In this document: piece after piece, positions 1-7,419 of the stretch
How positions within the stretch are numbered: position 1 is the first letter of the stretch
How the letters are laid out: each line of letters opens with the position of its first letter
DNA from: Diaminobutyricibacter sp. McL0608
GTDB lineage: Bacteria > Actinomycetota > Actinomycetes > Actinomycetales > Microbacteriaceae
Reading direction: 5' to 3'
Assembly (NCBI RefSeq): GCF_039613825.1
Contig: NZ_CP154826.1
Span: 3,286,001-3,350,000, forward strand
Length of the DNA: 64,000 bases
The notes under the pieces: model-generated
What the model was told of the DNA's origin: nothing
Database searches by the model: none
Seen by the model: the letters and a program-made list of their open reading frames with translations, nothing else
Position numbers and translations under genes: made by a program

Positions 1-220
1 CATCCGCGCGAACAGTGTCGCGCCGGGCCCGATCTGGACACCCTTGATCCCGTCAACGATGCCCAACGAGAAGGTCACCCACTTCGGCGAGGACACCCCC
101 CTCGGCCGAGCAGGTCAGCCGGCCGAGCTTGCCCCCGTCTACGTGCTGCTGGCATCAGACGAAGCCAGCTACATCTCCGGAGCCAGGGTCGCCGTCACGG
201 GTGGCCGCCCCATCCTGTAG
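1..220 (+). CDS. short-chain dehydrogenase/reductase, C-terminal part (5' end outside window)
   Basis: The open frame enters from the left edge (first full codon at position 2) and ends at TAG 218-220, leaving 73 residues. The segment reads IRANSVAPGPIWTPLIP, then PLGRAGQPAELAPVYVLLAS, then SYISGARVAVTGG. This is the usual end of SDR oxidoreductases of the YhdF/YghA type: the post-catalytic PGPIWTPL loop, the GR.GQP.E.A helix and the terminal YI.G....TGG strand. The NAD(P)-binding motif and the YxxxK site lie outside the window, so substrate and cofactor cannot be judged. The gene abuts a small opposite-strand ORF whose stop lies immediately after its TAG. Confidence 0.9.
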   Translation, partial: IRANSVAPGPIWTPLIPSTMPNEKVTHFGEDTPLGRAGQPAELAPVYVLLASDEASYISGARVAVTGGRPIL

Positions 221-355
221 TCACACCCTCCGTGGGTCCGTCAACCATTCCGGCGTGTCCTCGGGATGCCAACTTCGGAACGACAGGAAGGGGCGGCGTA
301 CGGCGAGACGCCGGGCATCACGCATCCGGAGCTGATCATCCAGTTGCTTCGTCAT
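221..355 (-). CDS. small hypothetical protein (44 aa)
   Basis: The ATG at 355 is preceded on the minus strand by a ggggaag stretch about nine bases upstream, a usable ribosome site. The product starts MTKQLDDQLRMRDARRLAV and ends SWHPEDTPEWLTDPRRV. It is basic in the middle and has a tryptophan/proline-rich tail, a composition that does not look like random out-of-frame sequence. I recognise no family. Its stop codon directly abuts the stop of the convergent SDR gene. A longer frame upstream of this ATG is open but looks like noise. It could be a genuine conserved small protein or the remnant of a larger one. Confidence 0.4.
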   Translation of the reverse strand: MTKQLDDQLRMRDARRLAVRRPFLSFRSWHPEDTPEWLTDPRRV

Positions 356-383
356 CGGAGCTCTTCCCCGCAGGGTCCAGGGA

Positions 384-497
384 ATGGAAGCGACAGACAT
401 GCGAGGCCGCGGACGTAGTCCGGAGGTCGCGGCGAGCGACAAGCTGCGGCACGCGTTCGAGGAAATCGCGCAGCATGGATACGCGGTCCGCGCCTGA
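384..497 (+). CDS. very small hypothetical ORF (37 aa), possible gene remnant
   Basis: The ATG at 384 opens a 37-codon frame beginning MEATDMRGRGRSPEVAASD and ending LRHAFEEIAQHGYAVRA before TGA. The C-terminal half resembles the amphipathic start of small actinobacterial proteins of the DUF6891 kind, in which a helix of the form LRxAFEEIxxxG precedes the rest of a much longer protein. Here the frame ends straight after that helix, so it may be the stub of a truncated gene. The upstream ribosome site is weak. It lies 15 bases before the next small acidic ORF on the same strand. No function is assigned. Confidence 0.3.
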   Translation: MEATDMRGRGRSPEVAASDKLRHAFEEIAQHGYAVRA

Positions 498-512
498 CCC
501 CGTGGAATTGAG

Positions 513-689
513 ATGAGCGACACGATGCGACGCGCTCCCCACTTCTCAACCGGTGGGGAGCGCGAGTCACACCTTGAACAGCTGGACCTGGCGGACGACC
601 CGGTCGAGCAGCAGACGTTGGAACAGGATTCCGGACTTCTCATAGACGGAAACGTGGACAGGATCTCGGACCCGCCACGGACGCGCTGA
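513..689 (+). CDS. small acidic protein starting MSD (58 aa), hypothetical
   Basis: The ATG at 513 follows ggaattgag, a short-spaced ribosome site, and the frame ends at TGA 687-689. The product is MSDTMRRAPHFSTGGERESH, then a strongly acidic stretch (LEQLDLADDPVEQQTLEQD), then ISDPPRTR. There is no membrane segment or cysteine, and it is probably disordered. It shares the MSD start, small size and acidic character with the ORFs at 4004 and 7420 in the same accessory block, but I see no clear sequence homology to them. The convergent UdgX gene ends 14 bases further on. No function is assigned. Confidence 0.45.
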   Translation: MSDTMRRAPHFSTGGERESHLEQLDLADDPVEQQTLEQDSGLLIDGNVDRISDPPRTR

Positions 690-703
690 ACCGTCGTCGA
701 GAG

Positions 704-1351
704 TCACATCGCCTGTGCGGTCGATCGCGCAGTCTCCAAGTCGGCGACGAAAGCGTCGAACGCGGCATCCCACCCCGACTCCCCTCGCAACCGGAGAAGT
801 GCGGACGGATGAATGGTGATCAGAACCGCCCACGGGACTGCCCCCCGCTGGTCCGGCGCGATCACTCTTCCGCGCTCGGCTCCGATCCGTACCGGGCGGC
901 CCAGCACCGAGCGCGCAGCCGTCGCGCCTAGACAGACCACCAGGCGGGGGCGCACAGCTTGAAGTTCAGCGTCAAGCCACGGATGGCAGGCGACGATGTG
1001 GGCGACGGCCGGTTTGTCATGGATGCGCCTCTTGCCTCGCTGGTCGAGATGGTGCCGAAAATGCTTCACGGCATTGGTGACGTACAGTTCGCTGCGATCG
1101 ATTCCTGTCACCTCAAGTGCGTCGTCGAGAACCCGGGCCGCCGGCCCGACGAAGGGTTCGCCTTCCCGGTCCTCCACATCCCCTGGCTGCTCACCGACGA
1201 GCATCAGGCGAGCGGATGCGGACCCGCGTGAGAAGACGACCTGCGTGGCATCCTTCCACAGTTCGCAGCCCCGGCATCCGGCCGCCGCCGCCCGCAAAGC
1301 GTCGAGATCGTGGGCGACAGGCATGAACCCCTCCGCCCCGGCGGATGTCAT
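704..1351 (-). CDS. udgX: UdgX-family uracil-DNA glycosylase
   Basis: The product is 215 residues, a normal length. The start at 1351 gives MTSAGAEGF, which matches family N-termini better than the longer open frame or the internal Met10. Motif A is GEQPGD (residues 53-58), followed by EPFVGPAAR. The diagnostic UdgX R-loop KRRIH sits at 107-111, and the HPS motif at 181-183. Cysteines at 26, 29, 122 and 140 are placed to hold a 4Fe-4S cluster. In characterised UdgX (Mycobacterium smegmatis) the histidine of KRRIH attacks the abasic sugar after uracil removal and leaves the enzyme covalently bound to DNA; His111 is the equivalent here. It lies opposite the divergent lipoprotein/Nramp-like operon, with a gap of about 120 bases. 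Confidence 0.9.
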   Translation of the reverse strand: MTSAGAEGFMPVAHDLDALRAAAAGCRGCELWKDATQVVFSRGSASARLMLVGEQPGDVEDREGEPFVGPAARVLDDALEVTGIDRSELYVTNAVKHFRHHLDQRGKRRIHDKPAVAHIVACHPWLDAELQAVRPRLVVCLGATAARSVLGRPVRIGAERGRVIAPDQRGAVPWAVLITIHPSALLRLRGESGWDAAFDAFVADLETARSTAQAM

Positions 1352-1474
1352 GCCGCGAACTCTACGCCGCTGGCAACCCAGGTCAAGCTGTTCGGTCGCG
1401 GCCCGATTGTCTGGCTCGACTGAGGGGGGTACCGTGAACGCCGGTCGAACGCATCTCAGTGAGGAGGATGTTCG

Positions 1475-1948
1475 ATGCGCGCTCTGAAGGCCAACGGAGG
1501 GGGCAGGAATCGTGCGATCGTATTCGGTCCGGTCCTGTGCGTGGCGATCCTGCTGACCGGATGCTCGTCTGACGGCGCCGTTCGCAGCTCGCTTTCCCAA
1601 TCCGCCTCCGTCGCCGCGTCGGCCTCGCGCGCGGCGGGCCTCGTTCTCGGCCTGAACGAGAACGACCAGATCCTCGGCACCGTAGCTGACACCGGACTCT
1701 CTGATTCTGCCGACCGGCTGGCCTCGGAGGCCAAGTCAGTCGCGGTCGTGACTGCTGTCGGGGGCATTGCGACCGAGCGCGACCGCATACTCGCCGACAT
1801 TCGGGCAGCGCAGGACACACTCATTTCGGCTCGGGATGCCGCATCCGCTGGTAAGGACGGTGGCGACGCCCTCGACAAGCAACGGGCCCGCCTTGACGAG
1901 CTAGCTCAAGAACTCGACGCGCTCGCAAAGAAGTTGGAACACCAGTGA
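1475..1948 (+). CDS. putative lipoprotein with C-terminal helical region
   Basis: The start ATG follows gaggagg, a strong ribosome site. The 157-residue product has a basic n-region and hydrophobic core (FGPVLCVAILLTGC) ending in a lipobox with Cys30, so it should be exported and lipid-anchored. The rest is alanine- and aspartate-rich and ends in a probable coiled coil (about residues 115-157, DALDKQRARLDELAQELDAL). I do not recognise the family. Its stop overlaps the GTG of the downstream Nramp-like transporter by four bases (GTGA), so the two are almost certainly translationally coupled. It is the first gene of a four-gene operon and may be an extracellular partner of that transporter; this last point is inference. 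Confidence 0.8.
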   Translation: MRALKANGGGRNRAIVFGPVLCVAILLTGCSSDGAVRSSLSQSASVAASASRAAGLVLGLNENDQILGTVADTGLSDSADRLASEAKSVAVVTAVGGIATERDRILADIRAAQDTLISARDAASAGKDGGDALDKQRARLDELAQELDALAKKLEHQ

Positions 1949-3177
1949 AGGGCCTATTCGCCGTCGCCCTCGGCGTCCTGACCGCGATCGGTGGATTCGT
2001 TGACATCGGTGACCTGGTCACCAGCAGCGTTGTCGGCTCGCGCTTCGGGCTGACACTGACCTGGGCGGTAGTCATCGGCGTCATCGGAATCTGCCTGTTC
2101 GCCCAAATGTCAGGGCGTGTGGCAGCCGTGAGCGGTCGCGCCACCTTCGAGATCATCCGCGAACGCCTCGGCGCCCGCGCCGCATTGGCCAACCTGGCGG
2201 CCTCATTCCTCATCAACTTGCTGACACTGACGGCGGAGGTCGGTGGCATCGCCCTCTCACTGCAACTGGCCTCCAGCATCGACCCCGCCCTGTGGTTCCC
2301 CGTCGCCGCGATCGCGGTCTGGATCGTCGTCTGGCGGGTGAAATTCTCCTTGATGGAGAACATCACCGGGCTTCTGGGGCTCGCCCTCGTCATCTTCGCC
2401 ATTGCCCTCTTTCTGCTGCATCCCGACTGGGCCTCTCTCGGGTCGCAAGTGCTGCTGCAGCCGTCGCCGCACACCGACGAGTCGGCTCCCACCTACTGGT
2501 ATTACGCGATCGCCTTGTTTGGGGCGGCGATGACACCGTACGAGGTGTTCTTCTTCTCGTCGGGCGCGATCGAGGAGAAGTGGACGGCCAAGGATCTCTC
2601 CCAGTCGCGTCTCAACGTACTGGTCGGCTTCCCCCTTGGCGGGCTGCTCTCCCTCTCGATCGCTGCATGCGCTGCCGTCGTGCTGCTACCGAAAGGAATC
2701 GCTGTCGACTCGCTGTTCGAGACCGCCCTACCGATCGCGCAGGCCGCCGGAAAGATCGGCCTGATCGTCGCCATCCTCGGGTTCGTCGCCGCGACCTTCG
2801 GTGCAGCGCTCGAGGTGACACTCTCCAGCGGCTACACCCTGGCGCAGTTCTTCGGCTGGCCGTGGGGCAAGTTCCGACCGCCGGCGAGGGCATCCCGCTT
2901 CCACGTTGTAATGATCCTCTCGCTGGTCGCCGCACTCGGCATCCTCTTCACCGGCGTCGACCCGGTGCAGGTGACCGAATTCTCAGTCGTCTTCTCGGCA
3001 ATCGCGTTACCACTGACCTATCTACCGATCCTGATCATCGCCAACGACCCCAAATACATGGGCGAGAACGTCAACGGTCGCGTCACGAACTTCTTCGGCT
3101 TGATCTTCCTGGCCATCATCCTGATCGCCTCCATCGCTGCCATCCCCCTCATGATCATCACCGGAGCAGGACAATGA
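1945..3177 (+). CDS. Nramp-related divalent metal transporter
   Basis: The 410-residue polytopic membrane protein has about 11 hydrophobic segments and the Nramp/LeuT-fold layout. The first-helix site, DPGN in classical Nramp proteins, is DIGD here (residues 20-23). The sixth-helix metal-site region reads GAAMTPYEVFFFSS (MTPYE 196-200) rather than the classical MPH-containing motif. Departure at both metal-binding motifs suggests it is not a standard Mn/Fe importer; an Nramp-related Mg or other divalent-ion carrier is possible. The GTG start overlaps the upstream lipoprotein stop, and its own stop overlaps the ATG of the next gene. Coupling with a lipoprotein and two PRC-barrel-type proteins is the notable context. 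Confidence 0.8.
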   Translation: MKGLFAVALGVLTAIGGFVDIGDLVTSSVVGSRFGLTLTWAVVIGVIGICLFAQMSGRVAAVSGRATFEIIRERLGARAALANLAASFLINLLTLTAEVGGIALSLQLASSIDPALWFPVAAIAVWIVVWRVKFSLMENITGLLGLALVIFAIALFLLHPDWASLGSQVLLQPSPHTDESAPTYWYYAIALFGAAMTPYEVFFFSSGAIEEKWTAKDLSQSRLNVLVGFPLGGLLSLSIAACAAVVLLPKGIAVDSLFETALPIAQAAGKIGLIVAILGFVAATFGAALEVTLSSGYTLAQFFGWPWGKFRPPARASRFHVVMILSLVAALGILFTGVDPVQVTEFSVVFSAIALPLTYLPILIIANDPKYMGENVNGRVTNFFGLIFLAIILIASIAAIPLMIITGAGQ

Positions 3178-3569
3178 AGAACCTCCCACGCCCGCCGGCC
3201 GTCGCGGGGCGCATCCTCGACGCCCAACTCGACCTGCTCGATCGTCAGATCATGGACCGCGACGGCGTGCCCGTCAGCACAGTAGACGACCTAGAACTGA
3301 CCACCCCGAACGACCTCGGCCACCTTGACCCCGAGCGGCCGCCGGTGATCGAGGCGCTGCTAACCGGTCCGATCCTCGCCACCCGTATCTTCGGAGGCCG
3401 GCTGCCTGATTCTCGATTCATCCGCATTCCGTGGCGGGTGGTCTCCGACCCCGGCATCGTCATCACGGTCGGCGTGACGGCCGACTCGCTCGACGCGAGC
3501 TGGCTGGAACGCTGGATGCGCCACCACGTGATCGCACACATCCCGGGGGGCCGCCATGATCCTGAGTGA
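3174..3569 (+). CDS. PRC-barrel-like protein 1 (131 aa)
   Basis: The ATG at 3174 overlaps the stop of the transporter gene in an ATGA arrangement, which fixes the start. The product contains LLDRQIMDRDGVPVSTVDDL (residues 21-40). This is the strand-turn-strand pattern of PRC-barrel domains, where a D.DG.PV.KVDDLEL core is typical, including those attached to MgtE-type magnesium transporters. The C-terminal half (GGRLPDSRFIRIPWRVVSD onward) continues as beta-rich sequence with no membrane segment, so it is probably cytoplasmic. The last 14 bases overlap the start of the second PRC-type gene. A role as a regulatory or metal-sensing accessory to the transporter is inference from position and fold. 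Confidence 0.65.
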   Translation: MKNLPRPPAVAGRILDAQLDLLDRQIMDRDGVPVSTVDDLELTTPNDLGHLDPERPPVIEALLTGPILATRIFGGRLPDSRFIRIPWRVVSDPGIVITVGVTADSLDASWLERWMRHHVIAHIPGGRHDPE

Positions 3570-3900
3570 CGTGATGGGCGCACCGGTCATCGCGGCCACC
3601 GGCAAGCGACTCGGCGTGGTCGTCGATGCCCGGCTCGCCCTCGACGGGCCGCCCGACGGTGTCCTCGCCGCCGCCCGGCTGCACGGCCTCGTTGTCGGAA
3701 GGCACGCCCACGGCTCGTTCATGGGGTACGAGCGCACAAACGTGAACTCCCCCGCCCTCATCGCGCGGTTCCTCCGCTGGCGGGCCCGCGGCTCCTTTCT
3801 GGTGCTCTGGCCCGACATCGCGTCACTCGCCGACGACGTCGTCCAATTGCGGCCCGACGCTACGCAGTATTCGCCCAAATTCGACGACTCACAGATCTGA
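3556..3900 (+). CDS. PRC-barrel-like protein 2 (114 aa)
   Basis: The product opens MILSDVMGAPVIAATGKRLG, followed by VVVDARLALDGPPDGVLAAA. This is the PRC-barrel N-terminal pattern (LSDVxGxxVxxxxGxxLGxVxD) with the DGPPDG insert often seen in actinobacterial members. It continues with a basic RFLRWRARGSF stretch and ends in an acidic tail. It overlaps the previous gene by 14 bases and is the last gene of the operon. With the 131-residue neighbour it makes a pair of different PRC-type proteins, which may form a heteromer. I see no catalytic residues, and the function is inferred only from fold and context. Confidence 0.65.
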   Translation: MILSDVMGAPVIAATGKRLGVVVDARLALDGPPDGVLAAARLHGLVVGRHAHGSFMGYERTNVNSPALIARFLRWRARGSFLVLWPDIASLADDVVQLRPDATQYSPKFDDSQI

Positions 3901-4003
3901 GATCCCCGGATAAGGTGACGGACCCCCGTTGACGCCGTGAACACACGGTGATTCTTTGTCTCGGTCGCCATAATCAATGCGACCCGAACCACAGGAGCCC
4001 CGC

Positions 4004-4144
4004 ATGAGCGACACATCGAACAAAGACCCAGCCGAATTCAATCGCGGCAAGAAGGCCGATGCTGGTGGGCTTCCTGATGGCTCGTCCTCAAACGAATCCG
4101 AGGACACCGACCGGGACACGGCGTCGGGAGGGCCGGCCGACTAG
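4004..4144 (+). CDS. small acidic disordered protein starting MSD (46 aa)
   Basis: The ATG at 4004 is preceded by caggagccccgc, a good ribosome site. The frame ends at TAG 4142-4144. The product begins MSDTSNKDPAEFNRGKKAD and ends SEDTDRDTASGGPAD. It is dominated by Asp, Ser, Gly and Glu with no hydrophobic core, so it is very likely disordered. It resembles in style the 60-residue acidic ORF at 7420 and the 58-residue one at 513, all starting MSD. No family is recognised. It stands alone after the Nramp-like operon, and the next gene fragment is on the other strand. Confidence 0.6.
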   Translation: MSDTSNKDPAEFNRGKKADAGGLPDGSSSNESEDTDRDTASGGPAD

Positions 4145-4173
4145 TTGTGCCGGCGGCTTCGTCCGCAGCCGCC

Positions 4174-4365
4174 CTACTCGGTTCCCGCCGCCCCCAAAGC
4201 GTCCGACGCCTTGGATTCAACGTACGAGAGAGCATCGCTGGCCGACGCTTCCGTCTCGCTGACGGCCCGCTTGACCGAAGGCCGATTGCGAATCGAGTCG
4301 ATCCGCGGGTCAACTACGTCCGTCACGGCGACATGCTTGGTTGACTGCCAGGTAAGTGCTCTCAT
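4174..4365 (-). pseudogene. N-terminal fragment of a zinc-type alcohol dehydrogenase fused to unrelated sequence
   Basis: From the ATG at 4365 the frame reads MRALTWQSTKHVAVTDVVDP, then RIDS. This is the characteristic first strand of zinc-dependent alcohol/formaldehyde dehydrogenases (MRALTW.....V.V..V.DPRI). After about 24 residues the similarity stops. The frame continues with a different Ala/Ser/Glu-rich helical sequence (SVKRAVSETEASASDALSYV) and ends at 4174. None of the zinc ligands are present. It therefore looks like the 5' stub of a dehydrogenase joined by rearrangement to another sequence, and may still be translated as a 63-residue chimera. A separate dehydrogenase pseudogene lacking its N-terminus lies at 6255-7299 on the same strand. 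Confidence 0.5.
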
Positions 4366-4540
4366 GGGGCGGTTATACGCCCTCGTCCTACCGCCGGTAG
4401 CCCTTCCCCGCGGTTTCGGACCGGCAACGCTCAAAAGCCAGGGGAGACCGTCAAATGAGGACCGCTGGTCAGAGCATGTCGTAGTCATCCTCAGTTGCGC
4501 GTCGAACACAACACCCCCAAGGCCCCGATCGATCATCCCG

Positions 4541-5788
4541 CTAGAGAGTCAGTCCTTCCACGCGGAACCCGCTGCGTGGAAGGGTCGGGAAACGTCGAAG
4601 GCTGATCCTCAGATCTTGTTGTTCGGGGACCCCATATTCCATGCTCTGGGTAAGGTACCGAACGGCTTCGTTGACCAGGTCCACAGTGACGGGCTCACCC
4701 GGGCACCGATGGCCTGTGCCGTAGTGGCCGCCTCCCTGCGGTATTAGTGCATTCATGTCGATCACGCCGCCTTCCACGAATCGCTCGGGCCGAAAGTGTT
4801 GGGAATCTCCCCAGAGCGCGGGGTCATGGGTCGTTGCGTAAAGGTCCAGCATCACCCAATCACCGGTGTGAAAGGAATGACCGCGCCACTCGTGGGAACC
4901 GGTCGCGCGGCCGGCGATCACCGGAAAGAACGGATAGAAGCGGCGCACTTCCTGCGTGAACGGCCGCAGCATCCGCTCCTCTCCCGACGTGAAAGCGTCG
5001 CGCCACCGCGGATGCGTGTGCAGTGCCAGCGCAGCAAAAACCATGAACCGTCCCACGGCCACGACCGGACGTAGAAGGTTCAGCAGCTCTACCGCCGCAT
5101 CCTGCTCGCTCAATGTCGACGGCAAGCCGTCGTCACCCTCGAGATACCCCGCCATTGCAGCAAGAGGGCTACCCGGTCGTGCCGTCGCGGGATCGGTGCG
5201 CGCAGCCCGGACGGTGCGCTGTAGCAGCCGCTCGACCCCGTTGCGCTGGACGCGAGCAGCCCAGTTGGCGGGCCCGAAGGTTCCGGCACGTTCGACCATC
5301 GTGGCCAACGCGCCGGTCTTCGTAAGCTCCTGCGAGACGGAATCAGGCAAACCCACCCAGCGGCAGGCGGTCGTTGTGAGGACACCCGTGAACAGTTCGA
5401 AAAGAGAAATCTCCTCGGCCGCGGTGAGGCCGCCGACTGCCCGCTCCAGCTCGGACGCGAACGCCTCCACCAGTCTGGTATTACCGTCGTCGTCGAGAAT
5501 GCCGAGGAAGAGCGCCTTGCGCCGCGCGTGAGCAGCACCCTCTAGGGACTGGACGCTGCCCTCATCCTGCAGAAGGTGCGAAACGGAAACCGGCATGGAG
5601 CGGATCCTGTCGAACCGGCCATCCTCGTAGAAGAACCGCGCCGCGCCTGCCCCCTTCATCACCACTACACGCCTGCCGACCAATCGGGTGGCGAACGCGT
5701 CGTCGCCGGGACGGAACCGTCTCTGACCGAACAAGTAGCCGTCGCGCAGGAAGCCGAGAGTGCTGTCGGGACCGGTCGTGTGCTGCAT
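4541..5788 (-). CDS. CYP152-family cytochrome P450 (fatty-acid peroxygenase)
   Basis: The product is 415 residues, the usual size. The heme-thiolate motif is GTGHRCPGEP with Cys362. E280-R283 (EVRR) is the ExxR pair. LLRPVVAVGRF (residues 238-248) carries Arg240, which in CYP152 enzymes binds the fatty-acid carboxylate and replaces the usual acid-alcohol pair. CYP152 enzymes use hydrogen peroxide to hydroxylate or decarboxylate fatty acids. Aligning SVQSLEGAAHARRK with the family places Gln80 where the hydroxylase BS-beta has Gln85 and the decarboxylase OleT has His85. That favours hydroxylation but does not prove it. The ATG at 5788 lies 13 bases after the stop of the DUF7882 gene, so the two are probably co-transcribed. 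Confidence 0.9.
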   Translation of the reverse strand: MQHTTGPDSTLGFLRDGYLFGQRRFRPGDDAFATRLVGRRVVVMKGAGAARFFYEDGRFDRIRSMPVSVSHLLQDEGSVQSLEGAAHARRKALFLGILDDDGNTRLVEAFASELERAVGGLTAAEEISLFELFTGVLTTTACRWVGLPDSVSQELTKTGALATMVERAGTFGPANWAARVQRNGVERLLQRTVRAARTDPATARPGSPLAAMAGYLEGDDGLPSTLSEQDAAVELLNLLRPVVAVGRFMVFAALALHTHPRWRDAFTSGEERMLRPFTQEVRRFYPFFPVIAGRATGSHEWRGHSFHTGDWVMLDLYATTHDPALWGDSQHFRPERFVEGGVIDMNALIPQGGGHYGTGHRCPGEPVTVDLVNEAVRYLTQSMEYGVPEQQDLRISLRRFPTLPRSGFRVEGLTL

Positions 5789-5801
5789 AGTCTGTTGCAA
5801 C

Positions 5802-6146
5802 CTAGACCGACGCGATCGTCGGCTCGGCGACGGCTTCCCGCCGGGCCGGGTCGATGGCCTTGCAGCTGACGCGGAGACCCGCGGCCGAGTTCGACTGGTC
5901 GGACATCGCTTCGAGCCACTCACGATCGATCACCACGGCATCGCCATTGTCGAACCGGAACGCCAACGGGATACTCGGATCGATCCACACGCTCAGACGG
6001 CCCTCGCCCAGACGGACGGGATCGATCCAGGAGAAGAAGAACCCTTCGCGCCGACGGAGTTTCAACCCCATCACGATCTGAAGGTGGGCGAGCGTTCGGT
6101 CGTCGAAGCCGAAGCAGAGCCCTGTTCCGTACGTAAGGGTGCCCAT
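5802..6146 (-). CDS. DUF7882-type small actinobacterial protein
   Basis: The 114-residue protein starts MGTLTYGTGLCFGFDDRTLA, then HLQIVMGLKLRRREGFFFSW. This is the signature of a small family common in Microbacteriaceae (a G.L.YG....FDDR.LAHLQ opening followed by LRR.E.F.FSW). The start ATG is preceded by caggagatgcctt, a clear ribosome site. There is no signal peptide or membrane helix. It is the first gene of a short minus-strand unit with the CYP152 gene 13 bases downstream. Members are widespread but, as far as I know, uncharacterised, so no function is given. The C-terminal tail (after about residue 88) is less typical. Confidence 0.8.
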   Translation of the reverse strand: MGTLTYGTGLCFGFDDRTLAHLQIVMGLKLRRREGFFFSWIDPVRLGEGRLSVWIDPSIPLAFRFDNGDAVVIDREWLEAMSDQSNSAAGLRVSCKAIDPARREAVAEPTIASV

Positions 6147-6254
6147 AAGGCATCTCCTGACTGTCGCTCAGGGTCCGGGAGCGGCTCAGCCTCCATCTAT
6201 TCTAAATCGCCGGACGACAAACAGAACCTTCCCTTTTCCAGAGCGCCCGCCCCG

Positions 6255-7299
6255 TCATGCTACCTGCGGACGCAGCAGCACCTTCGTCCAACCTTCGTCG
6301 CGGTTGTCGAAGTGCTCGTACGCCTCTGGCGCGTCATCGAGGCTGACCTCATGCGAGACGATGCGGCTCGGGGTCGCCCTGCCGCGGATGATCAGGTCGC
6401 GCAGTTCACGGGTGTAACGCTTGACCGGGCGCTGCCCGCTCCCGATGCTCAGACCTTTCTCGAACGCCGCGCCATAGTTGAAGCCGATACGTCCTTCCTT
6501 CGCTCCGTCGTCGGCCGCCCCAGGATCTTCGGGCACATAGACGCCGACGACTCCGATGCGTCCGGTCGCACGCACGACGTTGACGAGTTCGTCGAGGACC
6601 AGCTCCGGATGCTCGTGACCGGCCGAGTCGTGCGCCTGGTAGCCGACCGCCTCCACACCGCAGTCGACCCCGAACCCATCCGTCGCATCCATGATCGCCT
6701 CACCGACCTCGATGTTGCGGAAGTCGATGGCCGTCGCACCGAACTCCTCGGCTAGCGACAGCCGGTCCTTCTCCTTGTCGACGACGAAAACCCGGGATGC
6801 GCCTCTCAGCAACGCACTGTGGGCGGCCATCAGACCAACCGGACCGGCGCCGAAGATCGCCACCGTCTCACCCGCCTTCAGCTGCGCGAGCTCCGTACCG
6901 TGGTAGCCGGTCGGGGAAGATGTCGGAGAGCATCGTGAAGTCGTTCTCCCGCTCATCGCCGGCCGGCAGCTCGAGCAGGTTGAAGTCCGCCCACGGCACC
7001 CGCAGGTATTCGGCCTGACCACCACGGTAGGGGCCCATGTGCGGGTAGCCGTAACCGGCTCCGGGGTTGCCCGACGGGTTGGCCCGCAGGCATGCCGAGG
7101 TAAACCCGGCATTGCAGTTACGGCAGGTGCCGCACGCTGGGTTGAACGGCACGGACACGCGGTCGCCGACCTTGATCCGTCCGACCGCTGAGCCGATCTC
7201 CTCGACGATTCCCATGTTCTCGTGCCCGAATACCATTCCCTCGTCCATGTCCGCGCGGCCCTCATACGGATGCAGGTCGGAGCCGCAGATGTTCGCGCC
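6255..7299 (-). pseudogene. zinc-dependent alcohol/formaldehyde dehydrogenase, truncated and frameshifted
   Basis: Recognisable homology starts at NICGSDLHPYEGRADMDEGM, which includes the catalytic zinc Cys and is followed by FGHENMG. It continues through the structural-zinc region (CGTCRNCNAGFTSAC) to TMLSDIFP, then shifts frame. The other frame resumes with TGYHGTELAQL, the Rossmann motif GAGPVG and the end LLRPQVA. A single extra base in the G run 6913-6916 (minus strand ttcccc where ttccc restores FPTGYHG) explains the shift. The first 35 or so residues expected for the family are absent upstream of 7299. Intact relatives are glutathione-independent formaldehyde dehydrogenase-like enzymes. 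It is either a true pseudogene or, for the frameshift alone, a sequence error; the N-terminal loss is independent of that. Confidence 0.85.
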
Positions 7300-7419
7300 C
7301 AGCGAGGGGTGACAAGGGGTAGAACGCAGCCGATCCCGCGCGTACCGTTGGGGCGCCTCACCGCGAGAGCGGACAGGACGAATGAACACAAACAAAGGAA
7401 CACAAACAGGAGGCGCATT

